The notes: generated by a model not told the origin, from the letters alone. A stretch of 64,000 nt of DNA from Stakelama sediminis (GCF_014199335.1 NZ_JACIJI010000008.1:1-64000), one strand, 5' to 3'. Positions 8,109 to 17,303 are shown, numbered from the stretch's first letter. Numbers and translations are program-made.

Positions 8109-8801
8109 TCAGCGTGCGAACGGGTCCTCGAACTTCGGCTTGGCTTCGGCTTCACCGTCACCCGCCTGTTCAGCATCGGCAGCAGCTTCTGCATCGCGTG
8201 CAGCCTGTTCGCGCTCGGCGCGCAATTCGCTGATCAACGCCTCACGATCCCCCTCCAGCCGCGTATCGGTAGGCGCCTCGATTCCCGCAGCCTTTGCCGC
8301 CTTGGCAACGATCGCGTCGAGCTCACGCTGCGAACACAGTCCCAGCGTCACCGGATCTTTCGGCACGATATTGGCGATGTTCCAGTGGCTGCGCTCGCGG
8401 ATCGCCTGAATGGTGGTGCGCGTCGTACCGATCAGCTTGCCGATCTGCCCGTCGGAAATTTCCGGGTGGTTGCGGATGATCCAGGCGATGCCGTCGGGTT
8501 TGTCCTGACGCTTCGACACCGGCGTGTAGCGCGGGCCCTTCGTCCGACGAACCTGTTCCGGGCCCTTTTGCATCTTCAGCCGATAATCGGGGTTTGCCTG
8601 CCCCTTTTCGATTTCTTCCATCGTCAGTTCATGCGCGCGCACGGGATCGCGGCCCGTCAGCTTGGTCGCGGCGGTGTCATCGGCGATTGCCTGCACTTCC
8701 AGAATGTGCAGGCCGCAAAAATCGGCAATCTGCTCGAACGAAAGCGCCGTATTGTCGACCAGCCAGGAAGCGGTCGCGTGCGGCATCAGCGGCTGGGTCA
8801 C
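8109..8801 (-). CDS. trcR: DUF1013 protein, cell-cycle transcriptional regulator TrcR
   Basis: A 230-residue alphaproteobacterial protein of the DUF1013 family, named TrcR in Caulobacter-derived annotation. Two helix-turn-helix-like segments are visible: SFEQIADFCGLHILEVQAIAD (about 21-41) and SDGQIGKLIGTTRTTIQAIRE (about 117-137). The C-terminal 60 residues are an Ala/Glu-rich probable coiled coil ending in FEDPFAR. The family is reported to bind DNA with RNA polymerase. The gene is monocistronic on the minus strand. The trcR symbol rests on family recognition; direct targets here are unknown. Confidence 0.8.
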   Translation of the reverse strand: MTQPLMPHATASWLVDNTALSFEQIADFCGLHILEVQAIADDTAATKLTGRDPVRAHELTMEEIEKGQANPDYRLKMQKGPEQVRRTKGPRYTPVSKRQDKPDGIAWIIRNHPEISDGQIGKLIGTTRTTIQAIRERSHWNIANIVPKDPVTLGLCSQRELDAIVAKAAKAAGIEAPTDTRLEGDREALISELRAEREQAARDAEAAADAEQAGDGEAEAKPKFEDPFAR

Positions 8802-8823
8802 GAAATTCTCCGTACAAACAATA

Positions 8824-8854
8824 AGGGCCGCCCCTCACGGAGCGGCCGGTTCCT
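8824..8854. terminator. GC-rich hairpin between glycosyltransferase and trcR
   Basis: GGGCCGC and GCGGCC arms around CCCTCACGGA form a stem just upstream of trcR and downstream of the glycosyltransferase stop on the minus strand. On that strand the hairpin is followed by CTTATTGTTTG, a weak U-rich tail, so it probably ends the plcP-agt transcript. Confidence 0.4.
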
Positions 8855-8909
8855 GTCCGGCGATGTAATAGCCTGCGCGCCCAAGAGCAAGGTTTTCGCG
8901 CAATCGCCT

Positions 8910-9935
8910 TCAGGCCGCATCCCGAAGCGCCGGCGGCAATGGAACCAGCGCGCGCAAAAACTGCGCCGTGCTCGCCTCCCAGGTAAAGCCCCGTCCATAA
9001 GCGGCGCACATTCTGCGATCGAGCTTCACCGCGTCGGCAATCGCATCTTCCAGCCGGTCGGCCATCGCCCCGGTTTCGGGTGTGAGTATATCGACCGGCC
9101 CCGTCACCGGATAGGCTGCAACCGGGGTGCCGCAGGCAAGCGCCTCGATCATCACCAGCCCGAACGTATCGGTACGGCTGGGAAAAACGAACACATCGGC
9201 AGCGCGATAGATGCTCGCCAGTTCCGTCCCGAACCGCGCGCCCATGAAGATCGCCTGCGGGAACTCCGCCTCCAGTTGCGCGCGCGCCGGGCCGTCACCG
9301 ACCACTACTTTCGTCCCCGGATGACCGGATTGCAGAAAGGCGCGCAGATTCTTCTCCACCGCCACCCGGCCGACATAAAGCTGGATCGGGCGCGGCAAAT
9401 GGCCCAGCGCCGGATGCCGCATACCATGATCCGAAAAATGCTGCAGGTCGACGCCGCGCCCCCAATGGCGGACATGGGTCAACCCGTGATCGATCAGCGT
9501 CCGGCGGATCGACGGCGTGGAGGCGAGGATCGCCTGAGCGGGTGCATGGAACCAGCGGATGTAATGCCAGACCCATTGGGCCGGCAGGCCGGATCGCGCC
9601 GAAACATAATCGGGAAACTGGGTATGATAGGCGGTCGTAAACGGGAAATCGCGGCGCAGGCACCAGCGACGCGCCGCCACGCATAACGGCCCCTCGGTCG
9701 CCAGATGGATCGCATCGGGCGCAAAATCCTCCAGCATTGCCCCAACTGTCGCGGTACGCGTCACCGCCAGCCGGATTTCGGGATAGGTCGGACACGGCAG
9801 CGAATAAAAGCTGTCGGGGGAGATGACGAACACCTCATGCCCCTGTCGCTGCAACAGTGCGCGCACCGATTGCAGGGTACGGACCACCCCGTTGACCTGC
9901 GGCTCCCAGGCGTCGGTAATCAGCGCGATCCGCAT
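8910..9935 (-). CDS. Family-1/GT4 glycosyltransferase, Agt-like glycolipid synthase
   Basis: A 341-residue GT-B glycosyltransferase. The N-terminal domain begins with ITDAWEPQVNGVVRTL, typical of lipid mannosyl/glucosyltransferases. The C-terminal GT4 domain has YVGRVAVEKN, VVVGDGPAR and the donor-binding SRTDTFGLVMIEALACG. The start at 9935 follows the metallophosphoesterase stop (9940) by only 4 nt; the frame could extend upstream, but that part only shadows the neighbour. This gene order matches the plcP-agt pair of alphaproteobacteria, in which Agt adds sugars to diacylglycerol when phosphate is scarce. The substrate assignment is inferred from context. Confidence 0.8.
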   Translation of the reverse strand: MRIALITDAWEPQVNGVVRTLQSVRALLQRQGHEVFVISPDSFYSLPCPTYPEIRLAVTRTATVGAMLEDFAPDAIHLATEGPLCVAARRWCLRRDFPFTTAYHTQFPDYVSARSGLPAQWVWHYIRWFHAPAQAILASTPSIRRTLIDHGLTHVRHWGRGVDLQHFSDHGMRHPALGHLPRPIQLYVGRVAVEKNLRAFLQSGHPGTKVVVGDGPARAQLEAEFPQAIFMGARFGTELASIYRAADVFVFPSRTDTFGLVMIEALACGTPVAAYPVTGPVDILTPETGAMADRLEDAIADAVKLDRRMCAAYGRGFTWEASTAQFLRALVPLPPALRDAA

Positions 9936-9939
9936 GGCT

Positions 9940-10827
9940 TCAGGCCGCCGCGCGGGCGTTGTCGGCAGGCACGTCCGCCTGAGGCACCGCCTCGCGCGCC
10001 GCGATCTCATCGCCCCAGTGCAGGATTTCCATCCGCCCGTCGAAATGTTCGACCAGCGCGGTGCAGCCTTCCACCCAGTCGCCGTCATTGAAATATTCGA
10101 CGCCCTGAATTTCGCGCATATCCGCGGTGTGGATATGACCCGCAACCACCCCGTCGACACCGCGCGACTTCGCTTCTCTCGCCACGATCTCCTCGAAGTC
10201 GGAGATGAACTCGACCGCGTTCTTCACCTTCTTCTTCGCATGTTTGGACAAGGACCAATAAGGCAGCTTCATCATCCGGCGATAGGCGTTCACCCAGCGG
10301 TTGAGTGCCATCATCATCGTGTAGGCGGCATCGCCCAGATGCGCGAGCCAGCGATGCGACAACATCACCGCATCGAACTCATCGCCGTGCAGCACGAGCA
10401 GACGACGGCCGTCGGCGGTTTCGTGGATCGCCTGACGCCGGATTTCGACGCCGCCGAAATTCATGCCGGTGAACTGGCGGAACATCTCGTCGTGATTGCC
10501 GGGAATATAGACGATGCGGGTATTGCGCTTGGCGCGCTTCATGATGCGCCAGACAATGTCGTTATGCGCAGGCGGCCAGTAGAATTTCTTCTTCAGTCGC
10601 CAGCCGTCGATAATATCGCCCACCAGATACATGGTATCGCTGTCGACATGGTCGAGAAAGTCGATCAGCATTTCCGCATTGCACCCGCGCGTGCCCAGAT
10701 GGACGTCGGAAATCCAGACGGTCCGGTATTTGCGGCGCTTCGTTACTGTCTTTTCCGGGATCGACGGCTGCGCATCCGTGAAATCGGATAGGTCAGCGTC
10801 GAACGGTAATCTGCTGATCGTCGCCAT
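9940..10827 (-). CDS. Metallophosphoesterase, LpxH-like; probable PlcP phospholipase C
   Basis: A 295-residue calcineurin-type metallophosphoesterase with the full metal-site series: SDVHLG, GDIIDGW, GNHDE, HGDEFD and GHIHTAD. Such proteins are often labelled UDP-2,3-diacylglucosamine diphosphatase (LpxH). In alphaproteobacteria that lipid A step is usually done by LpxI, and this subgroup (TRGCNAE, WPPAHND) resembles PlcP, which cleaves phospholipids to diacylglycerol under phosphate limitation. The following glycosyltransferase supports that reading. I chose the ATG at 10827; an upstream in-frame ATG adds 15 non-conserved residues. LpxH activity remains an alternative. Confidence 0.8.
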   Translation of the reverse strand: MATISRLPFDADLSDFTDAQPSIPEKTVTKRRKYRTVWISDVHLGTRGCNAEMLIDFLDHVDSDTMYLVGDIIDGWRLKKKFYWPPAHNDIVWRIMKRAKRNTRIVYIPGNHDEMFRQFTGMNFGGVEIRRQAIHETADGRRLLVLHGDEFDAVMLSHRWLAHLGDAAYTMMMALNRWVNAYRRMMKLPYWSLSKHAKKKVKNAVEFISDFEEIVAREAKSRGVDGVVAGHIHTADMREIQGVEYFNDGDWVEGCTALVEHFDGRMEILHWGDEIAAREAVPQADVPADNARAAA

Positions 10828-10912
10828 GGCGTCGCTCCATGCCCTGCCGTTTGCGAGCATATGGCGCACCATTGTTACAGTTCATGGGTCTATAATTTCA
10901 CATGTTTGTAAT

Positions 10913-10942
10913 AAAGAATAGAAAATACAGAATCTATTCTTT
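10913..10942. repeat. 9-bp inverted repeat in the AT-rich plcP upstream region
   Basis: AAAGAATAG (10913-10921) and CTATTCTTT (10934-10942) are perfect inverted copies separated by 12 nt. They sit in an AT-rich stretch about 85-115 nt upstream of the metallophosphoesterase start. The pair could be a regulator site or a weak hairpin. I did not see a convincing Pho box in 10828-10930. Confidence 0.45.
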
Positions 10943-11027
10943 GCCAGCTTCGATAATTTCCAGGTGCCCGAAGGCCATGGACACCGCCGCGGAGAAGCCG
11001 AAAACCCTTCGGCCTCCCCGCATCCGG

Positions 11028-12746
11028 TTATTCAGCGGCTTCTTCGACGCCCGTATCCGATGACGGCTGCGACCTTGTCACGACATTCGTAGCACCTTCT
11101 GCGGTGGCACCCTTGACCAGCGCGTCCAGCGACGTGCCGTCAAAGCCCAGTTCCTTCATCAGCCCGTCGAGCACGGGCGCCTGCGCACGATACCGCAGCG
11201 CTGCGGCGACCGCTGAATTGGCAAGGTTGCCCTCCCCACCGGCAACCACCCCATCATTGGCCGCTGCGCCGGCATGGCCGGTCAGCCCGTCCACCTGCAC
11301 GATCTTGATGGAATCGATCGCCTCCATCGGTTTGGCCGCTTCTCGCACCAGTTCAGGCAGGACGCGCAACAGTTCAAGCTTGGTCTGCAACGACACTTGA
11401 TCCGACGACAGGATGTTGGCCGCCTCATTAACGGCGCGCTGGCCTGCCGCCTCGACCTCGAAACGCACACGGTCGGCTTCAGCACGCAGTTTCGCGGCTT
11501 CCGCCTCACCCTCGGCCAGTTGCCGCGTAGCAGCGGCCCGGTCGGCTGCCGCCTGTTTCTCGGCCTCCGCTTCGACCTTCACCTGGATCGCGGCCCGTTC
11601 GGCCTCACGCGACGCCTCGATCAATTCGATGCGTTTCTGGCGCTCGGCAATTTCGGTTTCACGCGAAGTATTGACCTGTTCCTCAGCCGCGACGGCTGCA
11701 GCGCGCGCCTTATCGGCTTCCGAGCGCGCCTGACTTTCCTCGCGGCTCTTGTTCTGGACTGCGATCTGCTGTTCCTGACGCGCCAGTTCCAGCGCCTGTT
11801 CCTGGGCGATCCGCGCTTCCTTGACCGCACGATCGGCTTCAATCTGCTGGCTGTCGACCTGCTTTTTCGCCTCAATCCGCGCCTGATCTGCTTCACGCTG
11901 GCGCTTGGCCTGCTCACTGGCGACTTCGGATGCCTGCTCGGCACGCCGCACCTCGACCTCGCGCTCCTGCTCCAGACGGGCGAACTCCTCGTCTCGCCCG
12001 ATCAGGAAGGACTGGCGCTGTGCTTCCAGATTCTTGGTCTCGATCTGAACGCGGGTATCCTGCTCAATATCGTTGCGCGCTTTCTTGCGAAGCTCGATCT
12101 GCTCGGTCAGTTTGGTCAGGCCCTCGGCATCGAACGCGTTGTTTGCATTGAAATGCTCGATCGAGGTCTGGTCCAGACCGGTCAGCGACACCGATTCCAG
12201 TTCAAGGCCGTTCATCGCCAGATCAGCGGAAGAAACCTGCTGCACCTTCTGCACGAAGTCGGAACGTTGCTCATGCAGTTGCGCCATGGTCATTCCGGCA
12301 GCAACCGAACGCAGTGCATCGACGAACTTGCCTTCGACCAGCTCCTTCAATGCCTCCGGATGCATGGTGCGCAGGCCAAGCGTCTGGGCGGCAGTCGCGA
12401 TCGACTGCGCATCGGGCCGTACACGAACGTAAAATTCCGCCTTCACGTCGATACGCAACCGATCAAGCGTGATCAGCGCATCGCCATTCTTGCGCTCCAC
12501 GGCAAGGCGCACCGTATTCATATTGACCGGCATGGTTTCATGAAACACCGGCAGGACCAGCGCCCCGCCGTTCATCACCACCTTTTCACCGCCGAACCCC
12601 GTTCGCACAAACCCGATTTCCTTGGTCGCACGCTTGTAGAGCTTGGCGAGGATCAGGCCGAGGATCAACAGCGCGCCAAGCGCCACACCGGCATAGATCA
12701 GGATCGGCACCATCGAGCCGGAGCCCTGGGTCGCGACTTCATTCAT
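11028..12746 (-). CDS. yqiK: Flotillin/SPFH-domain protein YqiK
   Basis: A 572-residue membrane-scaffold protein of the YqiK/flotillin family. One N-terminal transmembrane helix (about 14-38, LIYAGVALGALLILGLILAK) is followed by an SPFH/band-7 domain (about 45-215). A long Glu/Ala/Arg-rich coiled coil (about 215-440) and a flotillin C-terminal region follow. Flotillins assemble in detergent-resistant membrane domains and affect envelope organisation. GGAGG lies 7 nt before the ATG. The yqiJ stop is 3 nt upstream of the start, so yqiJ-yqiK is an operon, as in other bacteria. Confidence 0.9.
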   Translation of the reverse strand: MNEVATQGSGSMVPILIYAGVALGALLILGLILAKLYKRATKEIGFVRTGFGGEKVVMNGGALVLPVFHETMPVNMNTVRLAVERKNGDALITLDRLRIDVKAEFYVRVRPDAQSIATAAQTLGLRTMHPEALKELVEGKFVDALRSVAAGMTMAQLHEQRSDFVQKVQQVSSADLAMNGLELESVSLTGLDQTSIEHFNANNAFDAEGLTKLTEQIELRKKARNDIEQDTRVQIETKNLEAQRQSFLIGRDEEFARLEQEREVEVRRAEQASEVASEQAKRQREADQARIEAKKQVDSQQIEADRAVKEARIAQEQALELARQEQQIAVQNKSREESQARSEADKARAAAVAAEEQVNTSRETEIAERQKRIELIEASREAERAAIQVKVEAEAEKQAAADRAAATRQLAEGEAEAAKLRAEADRVRFEVEAAGQRAVNEAANILSSDQVSLQTKLELLRVLPELVREAAKPMEAIDSIKIVQVDGLTGHAGAAANDGVVAGGEGNLANSAVAAALRYRAQAPVLDGLMKELGFDGTSLDALVKGATAEGATNVVTRSQPSSDTGVEEAAE

Positions 12747-12749
12747 CGT

Positions 12750-13379
12750 TTATCCTCCGATACGCGGCAATCGATTGTCGCCGCGGGAAATGGCGCGGAA
12801 CAATCCGTCCTCACGCCGCACGAGGATGACGGCATCGCCTTCCTCGAAAATCTGTCCGACGGTGTCGGGTTCGACCATGACGTAATGTGCCTGACCATAG
12901 CGGTCCTCGACGCGTGTCCGCGCAGGCGATCCCTGCATTGCGCGACCGGTTGTAATCTTTCCGAAGCGCCCCACCAAAGTATCAAGCGACACTGCGGTCG
13001 TTTCATCATGCGGAAGGATCGGCGCCAGCACCCGCGCACCCAGCCCGGTCAGCGGCAGCGCAAACAGCAATGCCGCCGGCACCGCAATCCAGCCGTTAAG
13101 CAAATGCCCCGTCAGATTATCGAGGACCTGCTGTCCGATCAGTCCTGTCAGACCGAAAATGGTCAGGAACACCACCAGCAGCATCAGCAGCGGCAGGCGG
13201 CCCAGTCCCAGCCAGCCGAGCAGATTCAAATCCCCGTCGGCATCGAAATCGATATCGTGGTCGGCATCCAGACCGAAATGCCCGCCAAGGCCGATCAGCT
13301 GCATCACGCCGATCAGGAGCATCAGTACGATGGCCGTTACAAAGACGATATTTTCCGACGCGCCGAGAAACGCAAGCAC
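12750..13379 (-). CDS. yqiJ: YqiJ family membrane protein (NfeD-like OB-fold)
   Basis: A protein of 209 residues (224 if GTG 13424 is used). The N-terminal helix VFVTAIVLMLLIGVMQLIGL is followed by an Asp-rich segment (GLDADHDIDFDADGDLN), two more membrane helices and a soluble C-terminal OB-like domain with GDAVILVRREDG. YqiJ/NfeD-type partners are encoded with SPFH proteins and help organise their assemblies. I prefer GTG 13379 because GGGGGA lies 7 nt upstream and the family begins just before the first helix; GTG 13424 lacks a usable ribosome site. It is the first gene of the yqiJ-yqiK operon. Confidence 0.8.
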   Translation of the reverse strand: MLAFLGASENIVFVTAIVLMLLIGVMQLIGLGGHFGLDADHDIDFDADGDLNLLGWLGLGRLPLLMLLVVFLTIFGLTGLIGQQVLDNLTGHLLNGWIAVPAALLFALPLTGLGARVLAPILPHDETTAVSLDTLVGRFGKITTGRAMQGSPARTRVEDRYGQAHYVMVEPDTVGQIFEEGDAVILVRREDGLFRAISRGDNRLPRIGG

Positions 13380-13479
13380 GACCAATCCCCCATGAGTCGT
13401 GCTCAAGATAGGATGAGCCGACACCCTGGTCTAGGAAAACCGGACGTGATTACACCTTGTTAGGTTCGATTCAGCCCGT

Positions 13480-14478
13480 TCAGGCGACCGTGAGCACGAT
13501 CTTGCCGATATGGTCGCCGCCGTCCATGCGGGCGTGTGCCTTTGCCGCTTCGGCCAGCGGGAAGGTGCAGTCGATCAACGGCTTCAGCTTCCCCTCGACG
13601 ACATAGGGCCAGACCATGCGCGACAGTTCATCGGCAACCATCGATTTGAACCCGGTATCACGCGCGCGCAGCGTCGACCCGGTCAGGGTCAGGCGTTTTT
13701 GCATGACCTGAAAGATCGGGATGGTCGCCATCGCTCCGCCCTGCACGGCGATCGAGACATGACGGCCATCGGCCGCCAGGCATTTCAGGTTGCGCGGGAC
13801 ATAATCGCCGCCCACCATGTCGAGCACCACGGCAACGCCCTTGCCGTCCGTGATCGCGGCCACCGCCTCCACAAAATCCTGCGTCTTGTAATTGATCGCG
13901 TGATCCGCGCCGTGGCGCTTCGCTGCCGCCACTTTCTCGTCCGATCCGCAGGTGACGATAATGGTCAGGCCGAACAAATTTGCGAGCGTGATCGCCATGG
14001 TGCCGATGCCGCTGGTGCCCCCATGGACCAGCACCGTATCACCTTCACAAGCGAAACCGCGCTCGAAAAGGTTTGTCCACACGGTAAACAGCGTTTCCGG
14101 CAATGCCGCAGCCTCCACCATGGTCAGCGCGTCGGGAACGGGCAGGCACTGTCCGGCGGGTGCCGCGACATATTGGGCATAGCCGCCGCCCGCGACCAGC
14201 GCACAGACCGCCTGCCCCAGCATTTCGCGCTCGACGTTCTCGCCCAGCGCCACCACCTCGCCCGCCAGTTCCAGACCGGGGATCGACGGCGCGCCCGGCG
14301 GCGGTGGATACAGCCCCTTGCGCTGCATGACGTCGGGCCGGTTGACCCCGGCGGCGGCAACCCGGATCAGCACCTCGCCCGTCCCCGGCACCGGCACCGG
14401 TCGCTCCACCGGCCGCAGCACTTCCGGCCCGCCCGCTTCTGCCGGGTCGATTGCCTGCATCTGGTCGGGAAGAGTCAT
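13480..14478 (-). CDS. NAD(P)H-quinone oxidoreductase, zeta-crystallin/PIG3 type
   Basis: A 332-residue medium-chain reductase. The GroES-like N-terminal domain contains AGVNRPDVMQRKGLYPPPPG, a PIG3-type signature. The nucleotide-binding domain has VHGGTSGIGTMAITLANLFG (an AxxGxxG-type motif, near residue 152). No catalytic zinc ligands are visible, as expected for quinone oxidoreductases. Members reduce quinones with NADPH, in the cytosol. It is divergent from the DUF1192 gene, with about 78 bp between the starts. Confidence 0.88.
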   Translation of the reverse strand: MTLPDQMQAIDPAEAGGPEVLRPVERPVPVPGTGEVLIRVAAAGVNRPDVMQRKGLYPPPPGAPSIPGLELAGEVVALGENVEREMLGQAVCALVAGGGYAQYVAAPAGQCLPVPDALTMVEAAALPETLFTVWTNLFERGFACEGDTVLVHGGTSGIGTMAITLANLFGLTIIVTCGSDEKVAAAKRHGADHAINYKTQDFVEAVAAITDGKGVAVVLDMVGGDYVPRNLKCLAADGRHVSIAVQGGAMATIPIFQVMQKRLTLTGSTLRARDTGFKSMVADELSRMVWPYVVEGKLKPLIDCTFPLAEAAKAHARMDGGDHIGKIVLTVA

Positions 14479-14556
14479 GGGCAGCGTACCTCAAAATCGC
14501 CAGCGATCGCACGCGCCTTATTGACAAGGGGCCGCCCAGCGTCAACGCTGTCGGTC

Positions 14557-14754
14557 ATGGACGTCGATGAGAATCTTCCGCGCCGTCCGGGCGATCCGCT
14601 CGCCGACATCGCCCGGCAAGACCTCGACCCGCTGTCGGTTGACGAGTTGCACGCACGCATTGCCGTGCTGGAGGCGGAAATCGCCCGCGCCCGCAAAAAA
14701 ATCGAATATGCCGTTAACCATCGCGCAAGTGCCGAGGCGCTATTCAAACGATGA
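14557..14754 (+). CDS. DUF1192 small protein
   Basis: A 65-residue acidic protein. The centre, DLDPLSVDELHARIAVLEAEIARA, is the DUF1192 signature: an S-x-x-E-L-x-x-R-I helix followed by a short coiled coil. The family is widespread in alphaproteobacteria and its function is unknown. The longer upstream frame is only the shadow of the divergent oxidoreductase; the ATG at 14557 gives the normal family length. Confidence 0.85.
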   Translation: MDVDENLPRRPGDPLADIARQDLDPLSVDELHARIAVLEAEIARARKKIEYAVNHRASAEALFKR

Positions 14755-14790
14755 GCGTGATTGCACCGGGAGGCGGGAATCACGCCCTTT
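14755..14790 (+). terminator. Hairpin after DUF1192 gene
   Basis: GCGTGATT (14755-14762) and AATCACGC (14778-14785) form a perfect 8-bp stem directly after the DUF1192 stop, followed by CCTTT. It probably separates that gene from clpA, whose start is 104 nt further on. Confidence 0.5.
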
Positions 14791-14893
14791 CATCCCGGTG
14801 CGGGGCCGTCACGCTTGATGCCGGCCCGGATCGACCCGACATAAGGGGAAACGGGCCGCGTATTCGTCTGGCCCGACTGGAGTACTGACTGAC

Positions 14894-17218
14894 ATGCCTA
14901 GTTTTGCATCCGCCCTCGAAACCACACTGCACAAGGCGCTCGAAGCTGCCGCGTCGCGCCGTCACGAATATGCCACGCTGGAGCATCTGCTGCTCGCGCT
15001 GGTCGATGACGAACATGCGTCGAAGGTGATGAGCGCGTGCGGCGTCGATCTGGGCGAGCTGAAAACCACCGTTGCACATTATCTCGATACCGAACTCGAC
15101 GCGCTGAAAGTGGATGCTGTAACCGATCCCTCCCCCACCAGCGGGTTTCAGCGGGTGGTGCAGCGCGCGATCCTGCATGTGCAATCTTCCGGTCGCGACG
15201 AAGTGACCGGCGCCAATGTGCTGGTCGCCCTGTTCTCCGAACGCGAAAGCTATGCCGTCTATTTCCTGCAGCAGCAGGATATGAGCCGCCTGGATGCGGT
15301 CAGCTATATCAGCCACGGTGTCGGCAAGGGCGGCACGCCCAGCGAAACGCGCGAGGTGAAGGGCGCGGAGGAAGAAAAGCCTTCCAAGTCCGACGGCAAG
15401 AAGGGTGAAAGCGCGCTCAAGCAATTCACCGTCGACCTGAATGAAAAGGCCAAAGCGGGCAAGGTCGATCCGCTGATCGGGCGCGGGCCGGAGGTCGATC
15501 GCACGGTGCAGATCCTGTGCCGCCGGTCGAAGAACAACCCGCTCTATGTCGGCGATCCCGGCGTCGGCAAGACCGCGATTGCCGAAGGGCTGGCGCGCAA
15601 GATCACCGAAGGCGATGTGCCCGAGGTGTTGAAAGAAGCCGTCATCTATTCGCTCGACATGGGGGCGCTGCTCGCTGGCACGCGCTATCGCGGCGATTTC
15701 GAGGAACGGCTGAAACAGGTCGTCAACGAGCTGGAAAAGCTGCCGCACGCAATTCTGTTCATTGACGAGATTCACACCGTCATCGGCGCTGGCGCGACCA
15801 GCGGCGGGGCGATGGATGCGTCAAACCTGCTCAAGCCTGCGCTGTCGGGCGGCACGATCCGTTGCATCGGCTCCACCACCTACAAGGAGTTCCGCAACCA
15901 TTTCGAAAAGGACCGCGCCCTGCTCCGTCGATTCCAGAAAATCGACGTCAACGAACCTTCGGTTGAGGACACGATCAAGATCCTGACCGGCCTGCGCAGT
16001 GCGTTTCAGGATCACCACGACGTCAAATATACGCCCGATGCGATCAAGACGGCGGTGGAACTTTCGGCACGCTATATCAACGACCGCAAACTGCCCGACA
16101 AGGCGATCGACGTGATTGACGAAGTCGGCGCGATGCAGATGCTGGTGCCGCCCAGCCGCCGGAAGAAAACGATCACGCCAAAGGAAATCGAGGCGGTGAT
16201 CGCGACGATGGCGCGCATCCCTCCGAAATCGGTGTCGGCCGACGATACGAAGGTACTGGGCAATCTGGAGACCGATCTGAAGCGCGTGGTGTTCGGGCAG
16301 GACAAGGCAATCGAGGTGCTGTCCAGCGCGATCAAGCTCAGCCGCGCGGGGCTTCGCGATCCCGACAAGCCGATCGGCAACTATCTCTTCTCCGGCCCGA
16401 CCGGGGTCGGCAAGACGGAAGTGGCGCGCCAGCTTGCGGAAATCCTCGGCATTCCGCTCCAGCGTTTCGACATGAGCGAATATATGGAGCGTCATTCGGT
16501 CAGTCGGCTGATCGGTGCACCTCCGGGCTATGTCGGCTATGATCAGGGTGGCCTGCTGACCGATGCGGTCGATCAGAACCCGCATTCGGTGCTGCTGCTC
16601 GACGAGATCGAAAAAGCGCATCCCGACCTGTTCAACATCCTGTTGCAGGTGATGGATAACGGGAAGCTGACCGATCACCACGGCAAGACGGTCGATTTCC
16701 GCAACACGATCCTGATCATGACAACCAATGCCGGCGCGTCCGACATGGCCAAGGAATCGATCGGTTTCGGCAATATCAGCCGTGAGGATGTTCAGGAAGA
16801 AGCGGTGAAGAAGCTCTTCACCCCGGAATTCCGCAACCGCCTCGATGCGATCGTACCGTTCAGCTATCTGCCGACCGATGTGGTCGCGCGGGTGGTCGAG
16901 AAGTTCATCCTGCAACTCGAACTTCAGCTTGCCGACCGGGAGGTGCATATCCGCCTCGACGACGCGGCCAAGGGCTGGCTGACCGAACGCGGGTACGACA
17001 AGCTGTACGGTGCACGCCCGATGGGCCGCCTGATCCAGGAAAAGATCAAGCAGCCGCTGGCCGAGGAACTGCTGTTCGGCAAGCTGGTCCATGGCGGCGA
17101 GGTCAATGTGAAACTGAAGGACGAGGCGCTCGCCTTCGAGATTACCCCCGCCCCGCCGCGAAAGGCGAAAAAGAAACGCGGCGGCGGCAAGAAAACCGAA
17201 CCCGCCAAGGCGAAATAG
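14894..17218 (+). CDS. clpA: ATP-dependent Clp protease ATP-binding subunit ClpA
   Basis: A 774-residue AAA+ unfoldase. It has a Clp N-domain (about 1-145), a charged linker, AAA-1 with Walker A GDPGVGKT (about 220), and AAA-2 with GPTGVGKT (about 502). The ClpP-docking loop with ESIGFG lies near 621. It lacks the long middle coiled coil of ClpB, which identifies ClpA. It feeds substrates, including N-degron proteins delivered by ClpS, into ClpP. No clpS gene is adjacent here. The C-terminus is a Lys-rich tail. A clear terminator follows the stop. Confidence 0.94.
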   Translation: MPSFASALETTLHKALEAAASRRHEYATLEHLLLALVDDEHASKVMSACGVDLGELKTTVAHYLDTELDALKVDAVTDPSPTSGFQRVVQRAILHVQSSGRDEVTGANVLVALFSERESYAVYFLQQQDMSRLDAVSYISHGVGKGGTPSETREVKGAEEEKPSKSDGKKGESALKQFTVDLNEKAKAGKVDPLIGRGPEVDRTVQILCRRSKNNPLYVGDPGVGKTAIAEGLARKITEGDVPEVLKEAVIYSLDMGALLAGTRYRGDFEERLKQVVNELEKLPHAILFIDEIHTVIGAGATSGGAMDASNLLKPALSGGTIRCIGSTTYKEFRNHFEKDRALLRRFQKIDVNEPSVEDTIKILTGLRSAFQDHHDVKYTPDAIKTAVELSARYINDRKLPDKAIDVIDEVGAMQMLVPPSRRKKTITPKEIEAVIATMARIPPKSVSADDTKVLGNLETDLKRVVFGQDKAIEVLSSAIKLSRAGLRDPDKPIGNYLFSGPTGVGKTEVARQLAEILGIPLQRFDMSEYMERHSVSRLIGAPPGYVGYDQGGLLTDAVDQNPHSVLLLDEIEKAHPDLFNILLQVMDNGKLTDHHGKTVDFRNTILIMTTNAGASDMAKESIGFGNISREDVQEEAVKKLFTPEFRNRLDAIVPFSYLPTDVVARVVEKFILQLELQLADREVHIRLDDAAKGWLTERGYDKLYGARPMGRLIQEKIKQPLAEELLFGKLVHGGEVNVKLKDEALAFEITPAPPRKAKKKRGGGKKTEPAKAK

Positions 17219-17225
17219 ACAATCC

Positions 17226-17255
17226 GGGCCGGGGTAAATACTCCGGTCCTTTTTT
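17226..17255 (+). terminator. Rho-independent terminator of clpA
   Basis: GGGCCGGGG and CTCCGGTCC pair over 9 bp (two G-U) around a TAAATA loop, followed by T6. It lies 7 nt after the clpA stop. Confidence 0.85.
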
Positions 17256-17303
17256 ATCGGCCATTTACCACTTTTTGGGGATCGCAAGCCTACAGCAATC
17301 GGC

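Noticed and set aside
11274..13463. A 729-residue open frame opposite yqiJ-yqiK
   Set aside because: Overlaps two well-supported family genes; no motif and a typical antisense composition.
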